Under the pieces are notes generated by a model. That model was not told the origin of the DNA. It was given only the letters and a program-made list of their open reading frames with translations, and did not search any database. A stretch of 11,112 nt of DNA from Acidimicrobiia bacterium (GTDB lineage Bacteria; Actinomycetota; Acidimicrobiia; UBA5794; UBA11373). The position numbers and the translations under genes are program-made. Shown one piece after another: positions 1 through 6,464 of this stretch. Location: contig JALOLI010000017.1 in the NCBI GenBank assembly GCA_025456165.1, forward strand, positions 1-11,112, written 5' to 3'. How positions within the stretch are numbered: the stretch's first letter is position 1; each line of letters opens with the position of its first letter.

Positions 1-1264
1 CCACCTCGGCGGCGCTGGCGTCGTCCGGCGCCCCATAGACCTCGCCCCGGCGGGTGACGGCGGCGATCAGGGCCTCCACCACTTCTGCCCCCGCCGCCCC
101 GGCACCGGCGCGCAGCCGGGCGAAGGCCTGCACCTGGGTGATCGCGGCCTGGAAGGAGCGAGTGGAGGTCATGGCGTCGAAGGCATCGGCGACCGCCAGC
201 ACCCGCGCTTCGCGGCTGCCGACGCCGCCGGCGGCGACCCGATGGGTCTCCTCGAGCAGGCGCAGCACCGGCGCCAGCACCTCGATCTCGGCCAGCAAGC
301 TCTCCACGACCCGCATGTGACGCACCACGGCAGCCTCCTCCTCAGCCGTAGGTGGGCCCGAGCGGCGCAGCAGGGCCGCCGGGACCGCCAGCTTGCCGAC
401 GTCGTGGAGGAGAGCCGCCGAGTGGAGGCGTTCCATGCGCTCCGGCCCCAGGCCCAGCTCGGAGCCGGTGATCGTCACGAAGTGCGCCACCCGGTCGGTG
501 TGGCCCCGGGTGTAGGGATCCAGGGCTTCGACCGCCTTGACGAAGCCGTGCACCGTGTCCAGGTGGGCCCGCCGCCGCCGGGCGTAGGAGTGGAAGCCGA
601 GGTGCCCCGCCACGAAGGTCAGGCCGACCAGGGGCAGGACCACCGCGCCGCCCAGCAGGTAAGCCACCCCGGCCAGGCTGCCGAGCATGCCCAGCACGGC
701 CATCGCCAGGTGGCTGGAGAACAGCGAGCTCCAGGTCTGCGCCGGACGCCCCGGGTAGAGGCGCCGGGTCATGAAAGCCACCAGTTGGAAGTTGACCCAG
801 TCGTGGACCAGCGCCGCGGGGATCGCCGCCGCCAGGACCCGCGGGATGTCCCCCCGGCCGAGCGGCCCCGGGGGGAGCAGCACCGCCAGCAGGCCGAGGC
901 CGACCGAGGTCGAGACCACCAGCTGGCCGAAGTTGGCCACCGGCACGGTCCAGCGCCGCCCGGAGACGTACGCGGGGTGGGCCAGCGACAGGACGGCCTG
1001 GGCCGCCGCCGCCAGCACCCCGCTCTCCCGCCCCATGACCACCGCGGCGCCGAAGGCCACCGCCACCGCCGAACTGATCAGCAGGCGATCGCTGACCTCG
1101 ACGGCGGCGTACTCCAGGGCCACGTAGGCGCCGGCGAGGACGGCCCAGAGCCAAAGGGGGCGGGGCAGCGGCTGGAACAGGGCGAGCAGCGCCAGCGCAG
1201 CGGCGCCGGCGGCGCCCAATGCCACCGCAGGGAGGGTGGTCCGGTCCCGTGCTCTGAGTTTCAT
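1..1264 (-). CDS. Membrane HD-GYP-like protein with degenerate GYP motif (3' end outside window)
   Basis: The first 421 residues are visible; the gene runs off the left edge. The first ~230 residues are very hydrophobic, with about six to eight predicted membrane segments (for example near 12-30, 61-78, 107-133 and 184-225). A cytoplasmic HD domain follows from about 235. It has the typical HD-GYP opening DPYTRGHTDRVA (249-260), the metal-binding H287-D288 in LLHDVGKLAVP, H316, and the late LAVADAFDAMTS (356-367). Canonical HD-GYP enzymes hydrolyse cyclic di-GMP and carry HHExxDGxGYP between those last two motifs. Here that stretch (about 336-350) reads LLEETHRVAAGGVGS, so the paired histidines and the GYP triplet are gone. 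It may be a plain HD phosphohydrolase, a sensor, or inactive. The start at 1264 fits a genuine N terminus but has no Shine-Dalgarno sequence, and it lies 3 nt after the last helix of the candidate RNA. Confidence 0.85.
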   Translation of the reverse strand, partial: MKLRARDRTTLPAVALGAAGAAALALLALFQPLPRPLWLWAVLAGAYVALEYAAVEVSDRLLISSAVAVAFGAAVVMGRESGVLAAAAQAVLSLAHPAYVSGRRWTVPVANFGQLVVSTSVGLGLLAVLLPPGPLGRGDIPRVLAAAIPAALVHDWVNFQLVAFMTRRLYPGRPAQTWSSLFSSHLAMAVLGMLGSLAGVAYLLGGAVVLPLVGLTFVAGHLGFHSYARRRRAHLDTVHGFVKAVEALDPYTRGHTDRVAHFVTITGSELGLGPERMERLHSAALLHDVGKLAVPAALLRRSGPPTAEEEAAVVRHMRVVESLLAEIEVLAPVLRLLEETHRVAAGGVGSREARVLAVADAFDAMTSTRSFQAAITQVQAFARLRAGAGAAGAEVVEALIAAVTRRGEVYGAPDDASAAEV

Positions 1265-1267
1265 GCT

Positions 1268-1590
1268 GGGTAGCGGGCGCCCGGGTCTCGGCTCAACCGA
1301 TCTTCCAGTTCACGGGAAGATCGGCAGGCGTCTTGTGTGGCCTCTCGTACGTTGCACGGTCGACCTTCCGGCTCACCTACCGACCCCCTTCTTCGAGACT
1401 CGACACCGGCGCTAATCCGGTGGCGGCTCTCCGCTTCGCTCTGTCGAGGGTGTCAATCTGTAGGTTGACCCGGGCGGCCCGTCTCCGGAACGGCCGTCCG
1501 TGCAGGTGAGCCATCGGCAGGTTCCCTGCCGACCTTCACCTTTCCCATCACGGGGACCGCTCCTGCTACCCGGCCGGCACGGGGCCGGCC
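1268..1590 (-). ncRNA. Candidate structured RNA or 5' leader, unclassified
   Basis: The region is gene-free, has stops in all frames on this strand, and folds extensively by eye. In plus coordinates: a 5' hairpin 1572-1578/1584-1590 (GGCCGGC arms); a closing helix 1565-1571 with 1268-1274 (GGGUAGC with GCUACCC); a perfect 10-bp long-range helix 1467-1476 with 1278-1287; an 8-bp hairpin 1514-1521/1525-1532 with a GAA triloop, extended by 1536-1541/1504-1509; a hairpin 1452-1456/1465-1469; a three-way junction 1443-1448/1399-1404 holding 1423-1426/1431-1434 and 1405-1409/1417-1421; and a 10-bp hairpin 1297-1306/1315-1324 with an 8-nt loop. Unpaired segments read purine- and A-rich on the minus strand and pyrimidine-rich on the plus strand, which favours minus-strand transcription. 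It does not match what I know of RNase P RNA, tmRNA, SRP RNA, 6S, T-box, cobalamin, ydaO or the c-di-GMP riboswitches. It could be a cis-regulatory leader of the HD-GYP gene or a standalone RNA. Confidence 0.6.
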
Positions 1591-1597
1591 GCGGCCC

Positions 1598-1603
1598 ACT
1601 GTA
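1598..1603 (-). promoter_or_regulatory. Possible -10 element for the structured RNA / HD-GYP transcript
   Basis: On the minus strand the hexamer is TACAGT, a fair -10 match. A start site about 7 nt downstream would fall near 1591, exactly at the first hairpin of the candidate RNA (1590-1572). No convincing -35 hexamer is visible. The support is the fit between predicted start and fold, not promoter strength. Confidence 0.35.
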
Positions 1604-1654
1604 GACCCGCCAGCCGGCCCTGCCCGGCGTCCCCGCCCGGCCCGCTCAGGAGAG

Positions 1655-1684
1655 ATGACAGATCGTCGCCGGCCCGACTACGCT
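1655..1684 (+). promoter_or_regulatory. Possible promoter ahead of the conserved hypothetical gene
   Basis: ATGACA at 1655-1660 and TACGCT at 1679-1684 resemble -35 and -10 hexamers with an 18-nt spacer. If real, transcription starts near 1691. That excludes the in-frame upstream ATG at 1655 and makes ATG 1718 the start. The competing reading is that AGGAG at 1648-1652 is a ribosome binding site for ATG 1655, but it would sit unusually close to the start codon. Confidence 0.25.
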
Positions 1685-1717
1685 ATGTGGTGGGGTTGCG
1701 TCGGGGAAGGCGAAGGC

Positions 1718-2332
1718 ATGGACTACCGGGAACTCGAGGAGACCCTGGCCCGTCTGCCCTCGGTGAACGCCGTTCGGGTCACCGGCGCTCAAGGCCGGGT
1801 GCGCGAGGTCCACGTGCTCGCCGCGCCCGACAAAGCGGCCAAGCAGGTGGTGCGCGACGTGCAGACCCTGGCCCTGGCCCGCTTCGGCATCGACCTCGAC
1901 CGCCGCCTCATCTCCGTGGTCCAGATCGGCCCCGACCGCATCCGCGCCGAGGAAGACCGCCCGGCCATCCTGGGGGTCCACGAGATCCCCGAAGGCGCCC
2001 GCACCACGGTGGCGGTGACGCTGCGCTGGCACGCCGAGGAGTACACCGGCACGGCCACCGGGCCGGCGGCGGCCTCGGCCCGGCTGCGATTGGTGGGCGA
2101 GGCGGCCCTCCGGGCGGTCGAGCGCATCGTGGGAGACGAGGCCCTGGCCCTCGACGCCGTCGGCGCCCCGGCGGTGGGCATGCGCCGGGTGATCGTCGTC
2201 GTCGTGCTCAGCACCGGGCCGCGTGGCGAGGCCGTGGCCGTGGGCTCGGCCCTCAGCCAGGGAGACGACGCCGAGGCCACCGTCCGGGCGGTGCTCGACG
2301 CCCTGAACCGCCGCATCGGCCGGCCCGACTGA
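1718..2332 (+). CDS. Conserved two-part protein of unknown function (204 aa)
   Basis: I do not recognise a characterised family. Two compact alpha/beta halves can be seen. Residues 1-75 (MDYRELEETLARL start, then VREVHVLAAPDKAAKQVVRDVQ and LDRRLISVVQIG) read as beta-alpha-beta. Residues ~95-200 contain a strand-rich stretch (TTVAVTLRWH), a helix ASARLRLVGEAALRAVERI, a very hydrophobic strand RRVIVVVVL and a closing helix ATVRAVLDALNRRIG. There is no signal peptide or membrane segment, so it is probably cytoplasmic; no catalytic motif is visible. ATG 1718 is preferred because a purine-rich GGGGAAGG lies just upstream and the extra 21 residues from ATG 1655 look unlike a conserved N terminus. 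The next gene follows after 46 bp on the same strand, so co-transcription is plausible. Confidence 0.75.
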   Translation: MDYRELEETLARLPSVNAVRVTGAQGRVREVHVLAAPDKAAKQVVRDVQTLALARFGIDLDRRLISVVQIGPDRIRAEEDRPAILGVHEIPEGARTTVAVTLRWHAEEYTGTATGPAAASARLRLVGEAALRAVERIVGDEALALDAVGAPAVGMRRVIVVVVLSTGPRGEAVAVGSALSQGDDAEATVRAVLDALNRRIGRPD

Positions 2333-2378
2333 AGCGAGGCCCCGGGAGGCCGCCACCCGGCCCGCTAGGGTCCCCGCG

Positions 2379-3986
2379 ATGCCGGCACCAGCCTCTGCCT
2401 CCTCTTCTCCCCCGGTTTCGGCCGCCGCCACCACCGGCGCCGTAGCCGTCACCCCCCACTACCTGGCCACGGCCGCCGCCCTCGAGATCCTCACCGCCGG
2501 GGGGAACGCCGCCGATGCCGCCATCGCGGCCAACGCCGTCCAGGGCATGGTGGATCCCACCACCTGCGGCCCGGGAGGCGACCTCTTCGCCCTCATCCAC
2601 CGGCCCGGCGAGGCCACCCCCGACGCCCTCAACGCCTCCGGCCGGGGAGGCTCCGGCCTGGACGCCGCGGCGTTGCGCCTCGCCGGCCACGAGCAGTTCC
2701 CGCTGCGCTCGGCGGCGGCGGTGACCGCCCCCGGCTGCGTCGACGGCTGGCTGGCCCTCCTGGGGCGGCACGGCACCATGACCCTGCCGGCCCTCCTCGC
2801 CCCGGCCATCCGCGCCGGGGAGGAAGGCTTCCCGGCGTCGGCCGACCTGGCCGCCGCCCTCGAGCGGCTCGAGCCCATCATCGCCGCCCAGCCCTCGGCC
2901 GACGAGCTGTACCCCGACGGTCGGCCCCCCCGGGCCGGGGAGGTGCTTCGCCGTCCCCGCCTCGCCGCCACCCTGCGCGCCGTGGCAGGAGCCGGGCGCG
3001 AGGCTCTCTACGGCGGGCCCGTCGGAGCAGCAATCCACGCCGCCACCGGCGGCATCCTCTCCCCTGCCGACCTGGCCCGGGAGCACGCCGCCTGGGTCGA
3101 GCCCGTCGGGATCGATGTGTTCTCCCACCGGTTCTGGACGGTCCCGCCCAACAGCCAGGGCTATCTCACCGGCGCCGCCGCCTGGCTCCTGGAGCAACTC
3201 GGCCCGCCGGGCGACCCGTGCTGCCCCGCCTTCCACCACGCCGTGATCGAGTCCTACCGCGCCGTAGCCGGCGAGGCGGATCGACTCGTGGCCGACCCGG
3301 GGCACCTACCGGTGCCGGCCGGGCGCCTCCTCGACCCGGACCGCCTGCGGCCCCTGCTGGCGTCGATTCGTCCCGAGCGCGCCGCCCCGCGCCCGCCCGC
3401 CGTCCCCCTCCGGGGCGGCACCGCCTACCTGACGGTGCTCGACGCCGCCGGCATGGGCGTTTCGCTCATCCAGTCCAACTACTCCGGGATCGGCGCCGGC
3501 CTGTCCGCGGGAGGCACCGGGGTATGGCTGCACAACCGGGGAGCGTGCTTCACATTGGAACCCGGCCACCCCAACGAAGCCGCGCCGGGGAAGCGGCCCC
3601 GCCACACCCTCTCCCCCACGCTGTGGACCCGAGATGGCCGCCTCAGCCTGCTCCTGGGCACCCGCGGCGGGTACCAGCAGCCGCAGTACCTGCTGCAAAT
3701 GGTGGCCCTGCTCTTCGCGGCCGGGCTGAGCCCGGCCGCGGCGCAAGCTCAGCCGCGCTGGCACATCGAGGAAGCGGCGGCGGACGGCGGATCAGTCGTC
3801 CTCGTGGAATCCCGGATGCCGGAAGATCTCGTCGCCGGGCTTCGCCGGCTTGGCCACGCGGCGACCGGCGGCCCCGCCCTCGCCGCCGGCTGGGGACCGG
3901 TGTCGGTCGTCTCGGTCGCGGCCGACGGGACCCGCGTCGGCGCCGCCGACCCTCGAGTGGCGACGGCTCGAGCGGCCGCCGACTGA
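2379..3986 (+). CDS. Gamma-glutamyltransferase-family proenzyme (535 aa)
   Basis: This is an Ntn-hydrolase of the gamma-glutamyltransferase family. Such proteins are made as one chain and cut themselves at a threonine that becomes the nucleophile. Here the site is GG-T348-AYLTV, giving a large subunit of 347 residues and a small one of 188. Other family marks are GGNAADAAIAANAVQG (41-56), TTCGPGGDLF (61-70), SGRGG with R89 in the place of the substrate-binding arginine, SNYSGIGAGLSAGGTG after the nucleophile, and GTRGGYQQPQ near the oxyanion region. The serine pair that binds the gamma-glutamyl group in E. coli GGT is replaced by H409-T410 in RPRHTLSPT. This is usual in the cephalosporin-acylase/YwrD-like branch, so the true substrate may not be glutathione. 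No signal peptide is visible, unlike the secreted classical enzymes. The 3' 195 bp overlap the convergent gene on the other strand. Confidence 0.88.
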   Translation: MPAPASASSSPPVSAAATTGAVAVTPHYLATAAALEILTAGGNAADAAIAANAVQGMVDPTTCGPGGDLFALIHRPGEATPDALNASGRGGSGLDAAALRLAGHEQFPLRSAAAVTAPGCVDGWLALLGRHGTMTLPALLAPAIRAGEEGFPASADLAAALERLEPIIAAQPSADELYPDGRPPRAGEVLRRPRLAATLRAVAGAGREALYGGPVGAAIHAATGGILSPADLAREHAAWVEPVGIDVFSHRFWTVPPNSQGYLTGAAAWLLEQLGPPGDPCCPAFHHAVIESYRAVAGEADRLVADPGHLPVPAGRLLDPDRLRPLLASIRPERAAPRPPAVPLRGGTAYLTVLDAAGMGVSLIQSNYSGIGAGLSAGGTGVWLHNRGACFTLEPGHPNEAAPGKRPRHTLSPTLWTRDGRLSLLLGTRGGYQQPQYLLQMVALLFAAGLSPAAAQAQPRWHIEEAAADGGSVVLVESRMPEDLVAGLRRLGHAATGGPALAAGWGPVSVVSVAADGTRVGAADPRVATARAAAD

Positions 3987-4934
3987 GGGCCGGACCACGG
4001 CCCCCTCCGGGCCGTTGACCGGCGGCGCGGCGGCGGCCGGAGCCACCGCCAACTGCCGCAGGGCTTCCTCGGCCCGCAACCGGGAGACCCGCCCCAGCCA
4101 GGCAAACGCCACGGCCGCGCCGAGCAGCACGACGGCGGCAACGACCCCGGCGATCCATCCCTTCGAGCCGCCGGGGATGGCCCCGGAGTCGTCGAACAGG
4201 GCCTGGCGCCAACCCTCGTCGAGCACGGCCAGGCGATCGGGATCCGGATCGGCCAGATAGCCGGTGCCCTCCACCCCGGCCACGTAGTCGGCGAAGTCGC
4301 CCGCCCCGCCGTAGCCGAACTCGGGCTTCCAGAGGATGGGGTCCGATGTGGTGGAAACGCTCCACGGGAAGGGGGGCCACGGCTCTCGCAGGCCGATCTG
4401 CTGGCGGAGATAGAGGCTGTGGATGGCCTCGGTGGTGCCGGCGAGCCGCCCCAGGTACCACCCGATCACGTCGTCCCCGAAGGGCTGGGGGTACGAGCCC
4501 CCGCTCGCCCGCCACAAGGCCACGTGGATGAGCCCGACCACCCCGGCGTCCTGGAGGTAGCGGGTCATCCAGGCCGAGAGGGCGACCACCCCCTGTTCCC
4601 CGAAGGCGATGGCGCGCAGCGGCAGCCCCGGGTACCAGCCGAGGGCCTCGGCGTTGAGGTGGATCTCGTCGACGAAGATGCACACCTCGACGCCGCCCAG
4701 GGAGGCGATGTCGGCCTCGAGCCACTCCACGATCCGGGAGAACTCCCCGGCAAAGCGCTCGGTCAACTCCGCGTTGACCCCGGCGCCGAGCACCACCACC
4801 GGCCCGGAGGCCGCCTCGGTGTCGAAAGTGGTGGTGGGGAAGACGGCGGCACAGCCCGCCGCCTCCTGAGCGGCGGCGGGAGCGAGGAAGGCGGCGAGGA
4901 CGAGAGCGGCGAGGAAGGGAGCGAGCCTGCGCAT
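3792..4934 (-). CDS. Secreted single-pass membrane protein, degenerate peptidase-MA-like domain (380 aa)
   Basis: An N-terminal signal peptide (1-~22, MRRLAPFLAALVLAAFLA ending AAA-Q) leads an extracellular domain (~25-258), one membrane helix (WIAGVVAAVVLLGAAVAFAWL, ~260-280) and a cytoplasmic tail rich in Arg, Gly and Pro. The extracellular part follows the plan of peptidase-MA-like gluzincins: an early helix FAGEFSRIVEWLEADIASLG, a strand VEVCIFVDE, then a helix where HExxH should stand. Here it reads V133-G-L-I-H137, keeping only the second His. The later WxxEGLAEY-type segment is PFGDDVIGWY with no Glu in register. The zinc site therefore looks lost. The family call is inference from layout. 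ATG 4934 is preferred: GGAGA lies 7 nt upstream and the signal peptide begins there, while an in-frame ATG at 4964 lacks both. Residues ~317-380 lie antisense to the transferase gene, so the tail is less secure than the rest. Confidence 0.75.
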   Translation of the reverse strand: MRRLAPFLAALVLAAFLAPAAAQEAAGCAAVFPTTTFDTEAASGPVVVLGAGVNAELTERFAGEFSRIVEWLEADIASLGGVEVCIFVDEIHLNAEALGWYPGLPLRAIAFGEQGVVALSAWMTRYLQDAGVVGLIHVALWRASGGSYPQPFGDDVIGWYLGRLAGTTEAIHSLYLRQQIGLREPWPPFPWSVSTTSDPILWKPEFGYGGAGDFADYVAGVEGTGYLADPDPDRLAVLDEGWRQALFDDSGAIPGGSKGWIAGVVAAVVLLGAAVAFAWLGRVSRLRAEEALRQLAVAPAAAAPPVNGPEGAVVRPSVGGRSSRRHSRVGGADAGPVGRDRDDRHRSPAGGEGGAAGRRVAKPAKPGDEIFRHPGFHEDD

Positions 4935-5030
4935 CGTGGGTCTCCGGCGGAGGTGAGCTCTCATGGTACCGGCCGACGCGGGACCGGTTCGCGGGGGCCA
5001 TCCCCGGTAGACTCGACGGCGGAGGCTCCA
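4935..5030. promoter_or_regulatory. Divergent promoter spacer (96 bp)
   Basis: This spacer lies between the minus-strand peptidase-like gene and the plus-strand HhH gene. On the plus strand TAGACT (5008-5013) is a possible -10, followed by the strong binding site GGAGG (5021-5025) 5 nt before ATG 5031. ACCGG/CCGGT arms (about 4969-4973 and 4982-4986) form a short inverted repeat. No clear -35 is seen on either strand. Confidence 0.35.
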
Positions 5031-5411
5031 ATGAGACGACTGCTGCGCTTCCTCTTCTTCGCCGCCCTCCTGGCCGGTGTGGCCGCTGTTGCCGCCCGGG
5101 TCCGGGAGCGCCTCGCCGCCCCCGTCCCCCTGGGATCGGCGGGGGCCGAGACGACCGCCGGCGCCGCTGCCCTCGAGGAGCCACCGCCCGCCCCCGCGCC
5201 GACCCCGGCCACTCCGCTTGCCCCCGCCGACGACCTGGCGGAGGTCTGGGGCATCGGGCCCGTGTTCCGCGGCCGCCTCGCCGCCGTCGGCATCACCACC
5301 TTCGCCGTCCTGGCGGCGTCGGACCCGGCCGTGGTCGCCGCCGCCGCCGGGGTCCCCGAGGAGCGTGCCGCCGGGTGGATCGCCGAGGCTGCCGCCCGAG
5401 CCGCCGGCTGA
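5031..5411 (+). CDS. Membrane-anchored helix-hairpin-helix protein (126 aa)
   Basis: Residues 1-~22 (MRRLLRFLFFAALLAGVAAVAA) form a membrane anchor or uncleaved signal. A Pro/Ala-rich linker (about 48-66, EEPPPAPAPTPATPLAPA) follows. A C-terminal helix-hairpin-helix domain begins with DLAEVWGIGPVFRGRLAAVGI (68-88) and continues with a second pair of helices, GVPEERAAGWIAEAAARA (107-124). The core G-I-G-P-x-x-x-x-x-L matches the domain seen in many small actinobacterial proteins and at the end of some ribosomal proteins; it normally binds nucleic acid without sequence specificity. The function is unknown, and the positive-inside rule leaves it unclear whether the domain faces in or out. The start is supported by GGAGG 5 nt upstream. 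The gene ends 9 bp before rlmN on the same strand, so the two are probably one transcript. Confidence 0.8.
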   Translation: MRRLLRFLFFAALLAGVAAVAARVRERLAAPVPLGSAGAETTAGAAALEEPPPAPAPTPATPLAPADDLAEVWGIGPVFRGRLAAVGITTFAVLAASDPAVVAAAAGVPEERAAGWIAEAAARAAG

Positions 5412-5420
5412 AGCCCTCCG

Positions 5421-6452
5421 GTGCCCTACCTGACCGACCCCGGCGAACTGGCCGCTCTGCTCCCCGGAGAACCGCCCTACCGGGTGCGCCAGCTGCGCGA
5501 GTGGCTCTATCGCTCCCCGGTGCTGTCCGCGGCCGCCATGACCAATTTGCCCGCCGCCCTGCGCGCCCGCCTCGAGCCGCTGTGGCCGTTCACCGTGGAA
5601 GTCGAGCAGGAGGGCGATGGGGGCGGAACGGTGAAGTGGCTCATGCGCGCCCCCGACGGCGCCTCCTACGAGGCGGTGCTCATGGCTTACCCCCGGCGCA
5701 CCACCCTCTGCCTGTCGAGCCAGGCCGGCTGCGCCATGGGCTGCACCTTCTGCGCCACCGGCCAGTTCGGCTTCGAGCGGCACCTGCAAGCCGGCGAGAT
5801 GGTGGCCCAGGCCGCCTACGCCGCCGCCCGCCTGCGGGCCCGGCCCCTGCCGGGCGCCCCCGAGCGGCTGGGCAACGTGGTGTTCATGGGCATGGGAGAG
5901 CCGCTGGCCAACTACGAGAACCTCCGCGAAGCCCTGCGCCGCCTGATCGAGGAGATGGGGTTGTCGGCCCGATCGATCACCGTGTCCACCGTGGGAGTGG
6001 TGCCCGGCATCCTCCGCCTCGCCGACGAGCCCTGGCCGGTCACGCTGGCGGTGAGCCTGCACGCCGCCGACGACGACACCCGTGCCTACCTGGTGCCCCT
6101 CAACCGTCGCTACCCCATCGACGAGGTCGTGGCCGCCGCCCGCCGCTTCGCCGCCAGCAAGGGACGGCGCCTGACGCTGGAGTGGACCCTGATCGAAGGG
6201 GTCAACGACACCCCGGAGCAGGCGCGGGGCCTGGCCGCCATCGCCGCCGAACTGCGAGCCCACGCCAACGTCATCCCGCTCAACCCCACCCCGCAGACGC
6301 AGTTCCGGGCCCCGGGCCCCGAGCGGGTCCGGGCTTTCGTGGACCAGGCGCGGCGCGCCGGAGCCAACGTCACCCTGCGCGACACGAGGGGACGGGGCAT
6401 CGACGCCGCCTGCGGGCAGTTGCGCTCCCGGCGGGCCGGAGCGGCTCGTTAG
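5421..6452 (+). CDS. rlmN: RlmN, dual-specificity 23S rRNA/tRNA adenine-C2 methyltransferase (343 aa)
   Basis: RlmN is a radical-SAM enzyme that methylates C2 of A2503 in 23S rRNA and of A37 in some tRNAs. All the expected residues are present. The [4Fe-4S] cysteines are C104-x3-C108-x2-C111 (GCAMGCTFCATGQFGF). C97 in TTLCLSSQ sits in the place of E. coli C118. The methyl-carrying cysteine near the C terminus is C331 in GRGIDAACGQL. Between them lie VVFMGMGEPLANYENL, SARSITVSTVGVVPGI, LAVSLHAADD, EWTLIEGVND and NVIPLNP, in family order. The length is normal for actinobacterial members. The start is GTG at 5421, 9 bp after the HhH gene; no good ribosome binding site is seen, so translational coupling to that gene is likely. 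The stop lies 12 bp from the convergent esterase stop, with no terminator hairpin between them. Confidence 0.96.
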   Translation: MPYLTDPGELAALLPGEPPYRVRQLREWLYRSPVLSAAAMTNLPAALRARLEPLWPFTVEVEQEGDGGGTVKWLMRAPDGASYEAVLMAYPRRTTLCLSSQAGCAMGCTFCATGQFGFERHLQAGEMVAQAAYAAARLRARPLPGAPERLGNVVFMGMGEPLANYENLREALRRLIEEMGLSARSITVSTVGVVPGILRLADEPWPVTLAVSLHAADDDTRAYLVPLNRRYPIDEVVAAARRFAASKGRRLTLEWTLIEGVNDTPEQARGLAAIAAELRAHANVIPLNPTPQTQFRAPGPERVRAFVDQARRAGANVTLRDTRGRGIDAACGQLRSRRAGAAR

Positions 6453-6464
6453 CCGAGGAACTGC

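Noticed and set aside
242..1273. Long open frame on the plus strand opposite the HD-GYP gene
   Set aside because: It is a low-complexity His/Arg/Gln/Gly-rich antisense reading of GC-rich coding DNA. The opposite strand carries a clear HD domain.
1297..1324. Perfect 10-bp hairpin read as an intrinsic terminator
   Set aside because: No U-tract follows on either strand, and its arms share sequence with other helices of the candidate RNA. It is better explained as part of that fold.
1268..1590. Identification of the structured region as RNase P RNA, tmRNA, SRP RNA or a c-di-GMP riboswitch
   Set aside because: The diagnostic conserved segments of these RNAs (RNase P GAGGAAAGUCC, the tmRNA tag and CCA end, the SRP GGAAGNA domain in its proper context, the GEMM core) were looked for and not found.
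4935..6263. Upstream extension of the peptidase-like minus-strand frame through the HhH and rlmN genes
   Set aside because: The frame stays open only because of GC content. The signal peptide and ribosome binding site place the real start at 4934, and rlmN on the other strand is unmistakable.
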